Assembly: GCF_001698205.1 (NCBI RefSeq)
Contig: NZ_CP016591.1
Span: forward strand, 1,054,001-1,118,000
Source of the DNA: Tsuneonella dongtanensis
Lineage (GTDB): Bacteria > Pseudomonadota > Alphaproteobacteria > Sphingomonadales > Sphingomonadaceae
Length of the DNA stretch: 64,000 bases
Direction: 5' to 3'
How positions within the stretch are numbered: the first letter of the stretch is position 1; every line of letters begins with the position of its first letter. This document shows positions 37,826 through 46,433 of the stretch, piece after piece. The notes beneath the pieces are model-generated. The model was not told the DNA's origin and did not search any database. It saw only the letters and a program-made list of their open reading frames with translations. The position numbers and the translations under genes are program-made.

Positions 37826-39793
37826 GTGACCATTTCAGCTTTAAACACCCCTCGGCCTGACAATCCCTGCCTGGAAACTTCGCAACCTTCCGAAAGAGAG
37901 AGCCTCTCGCGCCGTGCGCGAATGCCGACCAGAGATGTGGTCCCATCGGGAGAGCGCGATTTGCAGTTGCGGGTGCTCGCTCACCGGATGGCCGTCGCAG
38001 TCCTCGCTCAAAACCCCGAACGGCGCCTGTCCATCACGGAAGCCATCGGGAAAATCGCTGAGTGGATCGAAGGCTACCCACACATTGTATCCGGGGGAGC
38101 CCCTGATCCACAGGTCGGCCCGCAACTCCTCGTTGAGGAGATCGCCTCATTGGTGGCTCAAGGAGAAGTTGCCGACCCTCGGCTGCTCGATGAGCTTGAA
38201 ATGCAAGATTTGCCGCCTGCTCTTCAAGAGGCAATAGCGCAAGTCGTTGAAGATAAGCCCTGGTCTTTCGACCGCGCGAAGGCGTGGCTGGATGAGAAAA
38301 TCGCCGTTGACCCCCACGGTGGCGATTACTTCGCCGACGCGGTGCACGAACTGCTCCGTCTTCTGTCTCGAGACCCAAACCTTAGTGACACCCACAGGGA
38401 CGCGATCTTCAGCTACATCAGGCGTCACGACGGCGTCCTCGATTTTAAGAAGAGGGACCTGATCGACGGACTCAATCGGCTAAGGGCTGACCTCAAGAAG
38501 CAGGAGCCGACGGACCACGCGATCATCGCGAGGCAGGTCTTGCGCGAGTTGGAAGTTGGGGGCGAAATCCGGTTCCATCTCGGCCAGTTCTGGCAGTGGA
38601 ACGGCAGTCGTTTTGCTCGCCTCGACGAGCACGCGATCTACATGCACGTCGCAACGAACGTGAAGAGTTCGATGCTCGTGCGTCGAAACAGCGACTACAA
38701 GGCGATCGTCGAGGTCCTTGAAAAGATGTGTAAAGGCCCCTTGCGCACTTTCGACACGCTCGGGTTGAACTTCGCTAACGGCTTCGTCGGTGCCGACCTT
38801 GTCATAGCGGACCACGATCCGAAGTTCGGCGCCACCTTCACCTTGCCGTTCGAATACGATCCTGAGAACGCAAAATGCTGCAACCGCTTCCTCGAGTTCC
38901 TCCACTCCTGCTGGGGGGCAGAAGCCGACTTCGGTCAGCGCGTTCTTGCGCTCCAAGAAGCCTTTGCCGCGACGCTCTACGGTATCGCGCCCGACTACCA
39001 GCGCGCGTTCCTTTTATTCGGTCGGGCGGGCACCGGGAAGACCGTGTTGCTCAAGATTTTGCGCGCACTGTTGCCCCCAGATGCGCTGGCTGAACTCGGC
39101 CCCCAGTATTGGGGTGTGCCATTCCATCTCATCGATTTGATTGGCAAGTCCGTGAACATCTGCGGAGAGTTACCCGAGAATGGCCTGATTACCGGCAACA
39201 TCTTCAAAGAGGTGGTCGAGGGTTCGCCGGTGCGCGACAGCTTCAAAGGCAAGGACGGCATTGTGTTCAAGCCAATCGCCGCGCACTGGTTCGCATCGAA
39301 CTATCTTCCCAGAAGCCGCGACACATCGCGGGGCTTCATTCGTCGCTGGCTGATACTCGACTTCAACCATCCGGTCACAAAGGAACACATTATCGAGAAC
39401 CTCGCCGAGATCATCGTCTCGGAAGAGCGCCACGCGATCGCCGCTTGGGCTCTCGATGGCCTTCGCCGTTTGCTCGATCAAAGGGGCTATACGCTGCCGC
39501 GATGCCACAGTTACCGGGGCGACCAGATGCGGCGTATCAACAACGCGGTACACTCGTTTCTTGAGGACGATCGGAACTACACAAGGGGAGATGGGACGGT
39601 AGGGTGCCGAGAGCTCTTCGAAAGCTATAACCACCACTCTCGCGAGATGGGTCGTCTCCGGTCGCTTAGCTTCGAGCAATTCATGCAAAAGCTCGAAGAC
39701 CTCGATCTAATTGTTCAGCGTGACGATCTGGGCGACTTCTTGGTCTACGGCCTGTTGAATGTCGAGGGGAAGAAGGGAAACCCTCGATCATGA
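37826..39793 (+). CDS. P4-type phage/plasmid primase-helicase (D5/SF3 family)
   Basis: These proteins unwind and prime replication of satellite phages, plasmids and islands. From GTG 37826 (GAAGGA upstream) the product has 655 residues. The C-terminal SF3/D5 helicase shows Walker A GRAGTGKTVLLK (from residue 399), the Walker B-like segment SVNICGELPEN and the sensor/arginine-finger region WFASNYLPRSRDTSRGFIRR. The region before it (LGLNFANGFVGADLVIADHD) fits the D5 N-terminal domain. A zinc-finger/TOPRIM primase half is not obvious, so priming activity is uncertain. Confidence 0.88.
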   Translation: MTISALNTPRPDNPCLETSQPSERESLSRRARMPTRDVVPSGERDLQLRVLAHRMAVAVLAQNPERRLSITEAIGKIAEWIEGYPHIVSGGAPDPQVGPQLLVEEIASLVAQGEVADPRLLDELEMQDLPPALQEAIAQVVEDKPWSFDRAKAWLDEKIAVDPHGGDYFADAVHELLRLLSRDPNLSDTHRDAIFSYIRRHDGVLDFKKRDLIDGLNRLRADLKKQEPTDHAIIARQVLRELEVGGEIRFHLGQFWQWNGSRFARLDEHAIYMHVATNVKSSMLVRRNSDYKAIVEVLEKMCKGPLRTFDTLGLNFANGFVGADLVIADHDPKFGATFTLPFEYDPENAKCCNRFLEFLHSCWGAEADFGQRVLALQEAFAATLYGIAPDYQRAFLLFGRAGTGKTVLLKILRALLPPDALAELGPQYWGVPFHLIDLIGKSVNICGELPENGLITGNIFKEVVEGSPVRDSFKGKDGIVFKPIAAHWFASNYLPRSRDTSRGFIRRWLILDFNHPVTKEHIIENLAEIIVSEERHAIAAWALDGLRRLLDQRGYTLPRCHSYRGDQMRRINNAVHSFLEDDRNYTRGDGTVGCRELFESYNHHSREMGRLRSLSFEQFMQKLEDLDLIVQRDDLGDFLVYGLLNVEGKKGNPRS

Positions 39794-39881
39794 GGCCGAT
39801 ATTTCGCTACGCCATTTCTACGCCGACTTGGTCTATCTCCTAGCTATCTATCTCTTGAAGAGACCAAACGTGAAAAAAGAA

Positions 39882-39898
39882 GCATATCATGGATATAC
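39882..39898. promoter_or_regulatory. 17-bp dyad, site 2 (GCATATC-ATG-GATATAC)
   Basis: Second copy of the repeated dyad, one mismatch between arms. It lies in the AT-rich gap (39794-40123) between the primase gene and the small gene at 40124, 112 bases upstream of site 3. A very short frame (23 codons) starts at the ATG inside it but has little to support it. Confidence 0.55.
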
Positions 39899-39993
39899 AG
39901 CAACTCGAGCTATTCTGGGGCCAAGTATTTCAGAAGATCTCCAAAGGACGGGGTCGATGACACGTAGGCGCCCCTCCAACGAAAAAAATCCTC

Positions 39994-40010
39994 GCATAGC
40001 ATGGATATAG
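39994..40010. promoter_or_regulatory. 17-bp dyad, site 3 (GCATAGC-ATG-GATATAG)
   Basis: Third copy, more diverged. It lies 114 bases upstream of the start of the gene at 40124 and 95 bases after site 2. The pair may mark a promoter region or origin of the element. Confidence 0.45.
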
Positions 40011-40123
40011 CACGCTTCGTGCTTGTCCTCAGAATCCCGGACTCTTACATGCTCAAGCGGACCCGAACGCGGCTGCAACCGCGCCCGGGCCCTAACCACC
40101 AACCGTCACTTGGAGACGACTCG

Positions 40124-40432
40124 ATGGCTGACACGCCCACTACCGCCCCTGCTGCTGCATGGGCAACTTCCATGAACACCCTCGCCGCCCTGAACCAGCG
40201 CCTGGACCAGGTCCCGCCTCACGAGGTGGACCAGATCGAGCGCCAGATCGCGGCGATCCACGATGACCTCCTCGACACACCGGCACCTCACCTCGCGGCG
40301 GTCGCTGCGAAGCTGAACATGCTGTGGGAAGCAAAAATGCACGGCCTTGACAAGGAGAGCGAGGAGCGCCGCTTGATCCTCGAAGATCTCGAGGGCCTGG
40401 TCCTGGCCCAGCGCGAGCTCCTCGGAGCCTGA
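40124..40432 (+). CDS. Small helical protein of unknown function, mobile element
   Basis: From ATG 40124 (GGAG 9 bases upstream) the frame encodes 102 residues. After an Ala/Thr-rich start the rest is mostly helical and charged (LAALNQRLDQVPPHEVDQIE; EERRLILEDLEGLVLAQREL), suggesting a coiled coil. No family recognised. The next gene starts 78 bases later. Confidence 0.7.
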   Translation: MADTPTTAPAAAWATSMNTLAALNQRLDQVPPHEVDQIERQIAAIHDDLLDTPAPHLAAVAAKLNMLWEAKMHGLDKESEERRLILEDLEGLVLAQRELLGA

Positions 40433-40510
40433 CCCCCCAACCCCTCGCCTGACGAACCGCCTCCGCCTGCGCGGAGGCCGGTTCGCACACGCGCGTCCAG
40501 GAGATTATCC

Positions 40511-41005
40511 GTGACCCCGAAGCAAATCCGTAACCAGATGATCCGCCAGGTCCTCGAGCGTGACGAAGTCGATAACCGGCTCCTCAAGTTCTTCGACCTC
40601 GACCCATCGGCTGGTGTCGAAGGAGAGGTGCCGGCATCGTATCCAGAGCTCGTCGATCCCGATACTGAGGACGAGGTCTACTACGGCACCGTGCCGTTCG
40701 AGATACAGGTCGGGATCATGGGCCAGACCCACACGATCGATTGCCGGGCAGTATATTCCGCCACGCTCGTCCAAGACGGTTCCATCCAAGCGTTGCTCGA
40801 CGGCGTACTCGGCGATTGTGAAATCGAATACCAGATGATCACGAGGATGCCGAGGCCTGGTATCGGCATCCTCGGCTACCGCGACGGCAGGCCCCTCGCA
40901 CCGCGCTGGCAATCTTTTGAGCCGGGTCCCCTTCTTCCGTGGGACCTTCGGATGATGGTGCGCGCCTTTGTCGAGAGAGATGCTGCCCGGCAGGCAGAAA
41001 TCTGA
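40511..41005 (+). CDS. Protein of unknown function, mobile element
   Basis: From GTG 40511, behind AGGAG, the frame encodes 164 residues beginning MTPKQIRNQMIRQVLERDEV. The N-terminus is helical and basic; the middle is acidic (ELVDPDTEDEVYYGTVPFEI) with alternating hydrophobic residues that suggest a beta-rich domain. Two cysteines (DCRAVYS, GDCEIEY) but no metal motif. No family recognised. The stop is just before the fourth dyad. Confidence 0.7.
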   Translation: MTPKQIRNQMIRQVLERDEVDNRLLKFFDLDPSAGVEGEVPASYPELVDPDTEDEVYYGTVPFEIQVGIMGQTHTIDCRAVYSATLVQDGSIQALLDGVLGDCEIEYQMITRMPRPGIGILGYRDGRPLAPRWQSFEPGPLLPWDLRMMVRAFVERDAARQAEI

Positions 41006-41007
41006 CT

Positions 41008-41024
41008 CTATAGCCAGGATATGC
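41008..41024. promoter_or_regulatory. 17-bp dyad, site 4 (CTATAGC-CAG-GATATGC)
   Basis: Fourth copy, in the opposite orientation (its complement is GCATATC-CTG-GCTATAG). It lies 71 bases upstream of the AlpA-like HTH gene and so could be where that protein or another element regulator controls excisionase/integrase expression. Confidence 0.5.
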
Positions 41025-41094
41025 ATGTCAAATCAGCTGGTTGCTTGTTCCTTCGGGCGTTAGCCGCGGATGACAAGTAACCAGAGGAAAATAC

Positions 41095-41268
41095 GTGAGC
41101 AAGCTTTCCTACACCATCAACGAGGCGGTCGAGGCGTCGGGCATCGGCCGGACCACGCTGTACGAACTGATCAAGGCTGGCGAGCTCACGCCGGTCAAGA
41201 TCGGGACACGAACGCTGATCCGCCGATGCGACCTCGAGGCCCTCCTCGAGCGACGCTTGGCTGCCTGA
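41095..41268 (+). CDS. AlpA-like / excisionase-type HTH protein
   Basis: The 57-residue product starts at GTG 41095 after AGAGG. It is a MerR-like winged HTH of the excisionase class: YTINEAVEASGIGRTTLYEL, then IKAGELTPVKIGTRTLIRRC, ending DLEALLERRL. Such proteins act as AlpA regulators or directionality factors and are encoded beside integrases. The integrase gene starts 16 bases later, so both are in one transcript. Confidence 0.9.
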   Translation: MSKLSYTINEAVEASGIGRTTLYELIKAGELTPVKIGTRTLIRRCDLEALLERRLAA

Positions 41269-41284
41269 TCTTAAGGATCACGAC

Positions 41285-42445
41285 ATGGCGCGTGAAATCA
41301 ACAAATTGAACCCGCTCAAGATCAAGGGCCTCTCGAAGCCTGGCCTGCACCTCGACGGGAACGGCCTTTATCTTTCGGTCTCGAAGACAGGGGCGAAGGC
41401 CTGGGTGCTCATTTATTATCGCAACAAGAAGCGGACCGAGCTCGGGCTAGGCCCCTTCCCAGCCGTGAGCCTGAGCCAGGCCCGGGAGAAGTGCCAGGAA
41501 GCTGCCACGCTGCGCGCGCAGGGTAGCGACCCCAAGCAGCAATGGCGATCAGCAAATGATGTTGGCGATACGACGTTCGGAACGGTCGCCCTCGACCTGA
41601 TCGAACTGCTCGAAGCTGGCTGGAAGAACGAGAAGCACCGCGCCCAGTGGCGCAGCACCCTCAAGACTTACGCCAAGCCAATCTGGGACAAGCCGGTCGA
41701 TGCGATCTGCGTCGATGATGTTCTTGCGATCCTCCGACCGATCTGGACGACGAAGGCAGAGACGGCGAGCCGGGTCCGGGGACGGGTCGAGGCCGTGCTC
41801 GATGCAGCTAAGGTGCGCGGATTGCGCAACGGGGAAAACCCCGCTTCGTGGCGCGGCAATCTCGCGTTGCTCCTGCCAAAGCGAAGGAAGGGCCCGAAGC
41901 AGCACCACTCGGCGATGCCGTACGACCAGGTGCCCGCGTTCGTTAAGCGGTTGCGCAAGCTGCCGGGTAATTCCGCCAAGGCGCTTGAGCTCCTGATCCT
42001 GACCGCAGCGCGTACCTCGGAGATCATCGACGCCGACTGGTCCGAGTTCGATCTCGACAAAGGTCTGTGGACTGTGCCGGCAGAGCGAATGAAGGCTGGC
42101 AAGGAACACCGGGTGCCGCTAAGCAAGCGGGCGGTCGAGCTTCTTAAAAACCTGAACCCTGGCGAGGGCCTGGTCTTCCCCGGAAGCTCGCCCAAGAAGC
42201 CGATGTCGAACATGGCGATGGCAATGCTGCTGCGGCGACTGAAGTGCGACGACGTCACCGTGCACGGGTTCCGCTCATCGTTTCGCGACTGGGCCGGCGA
42301 GACGACCACCTTCCCGCGCGAGATCGCGGAACATGCCTTGGCCCACCAGGTCGGCAGTGAGGTCGAACGCGCCTACAGGCGCGGCGATGCACTCGATCAG
42401 CGTGGGAGCATGATGGAGGAGTGGGCCACTTTCTTAGCCAGTTGA
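41285..42445 (+). CDS. Tyrosine recombinase / integrase (P4 type)
   Basis: The 386-residue product has the N-terminal DUF4102-type arm-binding domain (GLYLSVSKTGAKAWVLIYYR), a core-binding domain and the catalytic domain with Arg243 (TAARTSEIIDADWSEFDL), His327 and Arg330 (HGFRSSFRDWA), His354 and the nucleophile Tyr364 (VERAYRRGDAL). All five catalytic positions are present, so it should be active. P4-type integrases usually insert at the 3' end of tRNA genes. It ends 102 bases before the tRNA-like remnant. Confidence 0.96.
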   Translation: MAREINKLNPLKIKGLSKPGLHLDGNGLYLSVSKTGAKAWVLIYYRNKKRTELGLGPFPAVSLSQAREKCQEAATLRAQGSDPKQQWRSANDVGDTTFGTVALDLIELLEAGWKNEKHRAQWRSTLKTYAKPIWDKPVDAICVDDVLAILRPIWTTKAETASRVRGRVEAVLDAAKVRGLRNGENPASWRGNLALLLPKRRKGPKQHHSAMPYDQVPAFVKRLRKLPGNSAKALELLILTAARTSEIIDADWSEFDLDKGLWTVPAERMKAGKEHRVPLSKRAVELLKNLNPGEGLVFPGSSPKKPMSNMAMAMLLRRLKCDDVTVHGFRSSFRDWAGETTTFPREIAEHALAHQVGSEVERAYRRGDALDQRGSMMEEWATFLAS

Positions 42446-42546
42446 TTTCTAGTCCGCTTTGCGCCCCAATTTCAGCCGTCCAGGTCAGACGCCAATGCGC
42501 CCGAAAGCGGACCACACGAAAGTGCGATTGGGGGGGCACTCGAACA

Positions 42547-42596
42547 GCGGAATCATAATCCGCGTGTCGGCGCTTCGAGTCCCTCCTCCGCTACCA
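42547..42596 (+). other. Degenerate tRNA 3' half (CAU anticodon arm to CCA end), possible attachment site
   Basis: The arm GCGGA-ATCATAA-TCCGC (anticodon CAT) is followed by a T-loop TTCGAGT at 42574-42580 and an acceptor-like CTCCGCT-A-CCA end. The T-stem GGCGC/CCCTC no longer pairs, and no 5' half lies upstream. It looks like a decayed Met/Ile2-type tRNA 3' half, as left at island ends. It follows the integrase and is the likely right boundary of this or an older element. Confidence 0.5.
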
Positions 42597-42633
42597 GTCT
42601 CTTCATTGGGCAACCGAGACGGTGGGCAGTAGT

Positions 42634-44262
42634 TCAGGACCGCGCTTCGGCTTGCGTCGTTTCGCGCATCAGGTACTTCTGGACCTTACCGGTCACCGTC
42701 ATGGGGAACTCTACCACGAAACGAACCGTGTGCGGGATCTTAAAATGCGCGATTTTGCCGCTACAAAAACCGGTAATGTCTTCGGCGGTCAGCGCATGGC
42801 CGCTGCGCGGAATGATCCACGCGCAGACCTGCTCGCCGTAGCGATCGTCGGGAATGCCGAATACCTGCGCGTCGGCGATGGCCGGATGGCGTAGCAGGAA
42901 CTCCTCGATCTCGCGCGGATAGATGTTCTCGCCGCCGCGGATGATCATGTCCTTGATCCGCCCGGTAATCCGGCAGTACCCCCGCGCGTCGATCGTGGCG
43001 AGGTCGCCGCTGTGCATCCAGCCGTCGGCGTCGATCGCGGCGCGCGTCGCGTCGGCATCGCCCCAGTAGCCCTGCATCACCGCATAGCCGCGCGTGCACA
43101 GCTCGCCCGCCACGCCGCGCGGGCAGGTGTGGCCGTCAGGATCGACGATCCGCACCTCGAGGTGCGGTTGCACGCGGCCGACGGTGCCGACGCGCTCGGC
43201 CAGCGGATCGTCGATGTCGCTCTGGAAGCTCACCGGGCTGGTTTCGGTCATGCCATAGGCGATCGTCACCTCGCGCATGTGCATCCGCTCCATCACCGCG
43301 CGCATCGTTACCTCGGGGCAGGGCGATCCCGCCATGATTCCGGTGCGCAGCGACGAGAGATCGAAGCCGACGAATTGCGGGTGTTCGAGCATCGCGATGA
43401 ACATTGTCGGCACGCCGTAGAGCGCGGTGCAGCGCTCGTCGGCGACTGCTGCCAGCGTTTGCGCGGGATCGAACGATTCGGCCGGATAAACCATCGCCGC
43501 GCCAGTGCACGCCGCGGCAAGGTTGCCCATCACCATCCCGAAGCAGTGATAGAGCGGCACCGGAATGCAGATCCGGTCGTCCGCGCCCAGCGCGATGCGG
43601 TGCGCGACCTGGCGCGCGTTGTTGAGGATGTTCCGATGTGTGAGCGTCGCACCCTTCGGGCTGCCGGTGGTGCCGCTGGTGAACTGGATGTTGATCGGGT
43701 CGCGGTTGGAGAGCACCGGCGATGCGGGCGGGGTTGCGCTCGCCGCAAGGTCCGCCAGCCGCAGGAAACCAGCGCGCTCCTCGACGCCGGTGTGGATCCG
43801 CACCCCCAGCAGCGGCAGGCGCGGCGCGAGTTCGTCGAGCATGGCGATGAAATCGCTGTCGCGATGCCCCGGCGCGGTGACGATCGCGCGGCAGCCGACC
43901 TTGGCGAGCGCGTGTTCGAGCTCGCTCAGCCGATAGGCCGGGTTGATCGTCACCAGCACCAGCCCGGCACGCGCCGCGGCGAACTGGGTCAGCGTCCATT
44001 CGGCGCAGTTGGGCGCCCAGATCCCGATCCGGTCGCCGGGTTCGAGCCCCCGCGCCAGCAGCGCCGCGGCCAGCGCATCGACCCGCCGCTTGAGCTCCGC
44101 CCAGCTCCAGCGCACCTGCTGGTGCGCCACGACCAGCGCGTCGCGGTCCCCCCACCGCGCGGCGGTGCGGTCGAACTGTTCGCCGATCGTGCATTCGAGC
44201 AGCGCCGGCGATCCTGCGCCGACGACGTGGCTGAGTGCGGGATCGGGCGAGGCGACGTTCAC
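42634..44262 (-). CDS. Acyl-CoA synthetase (AMP-binding, FadD-like)
   Basis: ANL-superfamily enzymes activate carboxylic acids as acyl-AMP and then acyl-CoA. From GTG 44262 the product has 542 residues with the P-loop motif [63 protein letters not shown] and the C-terminal catalytic Lys region [12 protein letters not shown]. The GTG overlaps the amidase stop (GTGA). As the last gene of the cluster it could activate the acid released by the hydrolase or amidase. Confidence 0.95.
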   Translation of the reverse strand: MNVASPDPALSHVVGAGSPALLECTIGEQFDRTAARWGDRDALVVAHQQVRWSWAELKRRVDALAAALLARGLEPGDRIGIWAPNCAEWTLTQFAAARAGLVLVTINPAYRLSELEHALAKVGCRAIVTAPGHRDSDFIAMLDELAPRLPLLGVRIHTGVEERAGFLRLADLAASATPPASPVLSNRDPINIQFTSGTTGSPKGATLTHRNILNNARQVAHRIALGADDRICIPVPLYHCFGMVMGNLAAACTGAAMVYPAESFDPAQTLAAVADERCTALYGVPTMFIAMLEHPQFVGFDLSSLRTGIMAGSPCPEVTMRAVMERMHMREVTIAYGMTETSPVSFQSDIDDPLAERVGTVGRVQPHLEVRIVDPDGHTCPRGVAGELCTRGYAVMQGYWGDADATRAAIDADGWMHSGDLATIDARGYCRITGRIKDMIIRGGENIYPREIEEFLLRHPAIADAQVFGIPDDRYGEQVCAWIIPRSGHALTAEDITGFCSGKIAHFKIPHTVRFVVEFPMTVTGKVQKYLMRETTQAEARS

Positions 44263-45695
44263 TGGAGCGCCGCGATCAGGCAGTCCTGCCGCGCGCGCCA
44301 CCCGATGGTGCGCTCGAGCTCGCCCGCCAGCGCGAACAGCACGTCCTCGCGCCCGGGATGCGCGACGAACTGCATCCCCAGCGGCAGCCCGCTGGCCGAC
44401 CACGCCAGCGGCAGGCTGATCGCGGGCGCGCCCGCTCCGTTCCACAGCGAGGTGAACGGCGCATAGGCGAACACGCTGGCCAGAAAGGCGCCAAAATCGT
44501 CCGCGCGCGTGTCGAGCGATCCGAGCGGCAGCGGTGCGCGCGCCACGGTGGGCGAGAGCACCACGTCGCAATCGCCGATCTGGCTGAGCGCGTCGCCCGC
44601 CACCAGGTGCAGATCGGCAACCGCGCGGTTGAGGTCCGCGGCGCTATGCGTCCGGCCGAGCGTGATCGCGTTCCACACCGATGTTTCGAAGTCCGCGGCG
44701 CTCGCGCTCCGTCCGGTCGCGTCCTCGTGCGCCGCGACCGTGGCCGCCACGCTCGACGACAGCACCAGCGTGAATGCTGCAGCATAGCGGGGGACGTCGA
44801 TCTCGATCGCGATCTCGTGCGTGCGGTGGCCCAGGGCACGGCACTGCCAGGCCACCGTGTCGAGCGCGGCGAGGTACTCGGCCGAGACCGGCAGTTTCGA
44901 TGGCGGCGCGCGCATCACCCCGATCCGCAGGCCCGGCATTGCGGTGTCTGCGGCCGCCGCGAAGCTGCCCGTCGGGGCGGCGCGATATGGCGCGGGCGCG
45001 GCGGTGTTCGCGGTGGCATCGAGGATCGCGGCACTGTCGCGCACGCTGCGGGTGACCGCATGCGCGTGGAAGATGTCGCTCCACCCTTCGCCGTGGTCGA
45101 GCCCGGCGAAGGTGCGTCCGCGGCTGGGTTTGAGGCCGACCAGCCCACACGCCGCGGCGGGAATGCGGGTCGATCCGCCGCTGTCGGTGGCGTGCGCCGC
45201 CGGGACCATGCCGCTGGCGACCGCCGCGGCGGCCCCGCCGCTCGATCCGCCGGGCGACAGCGCGGTGTCGTACGGGTTGCGCGTGGCGCCGTGGAGGCGC
45301 GGTTCGGTCGCCGCGTTCAGGCCGAACTCGGGGGTGTTGGTGCGCCCGATGATGACGAACCCGGCGCGCCGCAGCCGCGCCACGAGGTCGCTGTCGGCAG
45401 CCGAGACGTGGTCGGCGAGGAACGTCGATCCTTGCGTCAGCCGGCTCCCGCGCACGAGCGTGTGTAGGTCCTTGACCAGATACGGCACCCCCGCGAAGGG
45501 CGCCGCCGGGTCGAGCGCGGCGATCTGGTCGTCAATCGTCTCGTAGAGCGTTTCGACCACCGCGTTGATCCGCAGGTTGAGCGCGGCGATCCGTGCGATC
45601 GCCGCATCGGCGAGCGCGCGCGGAGTGGTTTCGCCCGCCGCCACCAGCGCCGCGAGCGCGGTCGCGTCGTGCGCCGCATAGGCGTGTGGTTCCAT
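44259..45695 (-). CDS. Amidase signature family enzyme
   Basis: The 478-residue product has the Ser-cisSer-Lys triad: Lys75 ([11 protein letters not shown]), the GGSSGG block at 149-154 and the nucleophile region [20 protein letters not shown] (Ser175). It resembles amidases of the 6-aminohexanoate cyclic dimer hydrolase group, which act on small or cyclic amides. Substrate unknown. It follows the alpha/beta hydrolase gene by 6 bases and overlaps the acyl-CoA synthetase start. Confidence 0.95.
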   Translation of the reverse strand: MEPHAYAAHDATALAALVAAGETTPRALADAAIARIAALNLRINAVVETLYETIDDQIAALDPAAPFAGVPYLVKDLHTLVRGSRLTQGSTFLADHVSAADSDLVARLRRAGFVIIGRTNTPEFGLNAATEPRLHGATRNPYDTALSPGGSSGGAAAAVASGMVPAAHATDSGGSTRIPAAACGLVGLKPSRGRTFAGLDHGEGWSDIFHAHAVTRSVRDSAAILDATANTAAPAPYRAAPTGSFAAAADTAMPGLRIGVMRAPPSKLPVSAEYLAALDTVAWQCRALGHRTHEIAIEIDVPRYAAAFTLVLSSSVAATVAAHEDATGRSASAADFETSVWNAITLGRTHSAADLNRAVADLHLVAGDALSQIGDCDVVLSPTVARAPLPLGSLDTRADDFGAFLASVFAYAPFTSLWNGAGAPAISLPLAWSASGLPLGMQFVAHPGREDVLFALAGELERTIGWRARQDCLIAALQ

Positions 45696-45701
45696 CGCCG
45701 C

Positions 45702-46433
45702 CTAGGCCCGCGCGGCGTCGATCAGCGCGCGCGCCAGCGCGGCGGGCGCCGTGAACATGGCCTCGTGGCCCGCTTCGACCGCGATCAGGCGGCACAGTCC
45801 GAGCCGGTCGAAGAAGCGCGGGAAGAAGTGCCATTCGCCCGGCGGAAAGGCGACGTCGGTGCGGCAATCGACATAACTGCGCGGAACCTCGAGCGCGGCG
45901 AACCCGGGCATGGCCACCGGCTCGCTCACCGGACGGAACGGTTCAGGGCAGAGGCGCGCGAATGTCTCTTCGGCCAGCGTCAGGTCAGCCTCGCCGACGA
46001 ACCGCTCGCGCCACACCGGCCACGGCATCTCGAGGCTGTTGTCGGGCGATGCGGCCGCCATCGCCGCGAAGATCTTCGCGCTCTCGGGCGGGATCACGTC
46101 GATCAGCCGCTCGCCATCGGCGGGAACGATCGGTGCGACGAACACCAGCCGTTCGAGCGCGTCCGCCACCTGTTCGGCCGCTGCGGCGACGACCGCGCCG
46201 CCCAGGCTGTGTCCGACGAGCACCACGCGTGCCGCGCCGCACCTGCGCACCGCCGCGACCACCGCCGCGACATAGTCTGCAAAGCCCACGTCGCGGTCTG
46301 CCGCCGGGCCGTGTCCGGGCAGCGTCGGCGCGTTGGCGGCATGGCCCGCGGCGCGCAGCGCGTCGCTCACCGCGTCCCATGCGCCGCCGTCGTGCCACGA
46401 ACCGTGGACGAGGACGAAATGCTGCCCCGCCAT
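45702..46433 (-). CDS. Alpha/beta hydrolase
   Basis: The 243-residue product has the oxyanion segment VLVHGSWHDGGAWD, the nucleophile elbow GHSLGG (Ser76) and the late His in AVEAGHEAMFTAP. This matches the salicylate-esterase/methylesterase-like branch of alpha/beta hydrolases. It probably hydrolyses an ester or similar bond in the compound brought in by the TonB receptor. Its ATG shares a base with the receptor's TGA (TGATG at 46431-46435). Confidence 0.93.
   Translation of the reverse strand: MAGQHFVLVHGSWHDGGAWDAVSDALRAAGHAANAPTLPGHGPAADRDVGFADYVAAVVAAVRRCGAARVVLVGHSLGGAVVAAAAEQVADALERLVFVAPIVPADGERLIDVIPPESAKIFAAMAAASPDNSLEMPWPVWRERFVGEADLTLAEETFARLCPEPFRPVSEPVAMPGFAALEVPRSYVDCRTDVAFPPGEWHFFPRFFDRLGLCRLIAVEAGHEAMFTAPAALARALIDAARA

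Noticed and set aside
39891-40010. Very short frames (17-23 codons) starting at ATGs within the 17-bp dyads
   Set aside because: Too short, poor ribosome sites, and the ATG is part of the palindrome itself; the regulatory reading explains the repeats better.
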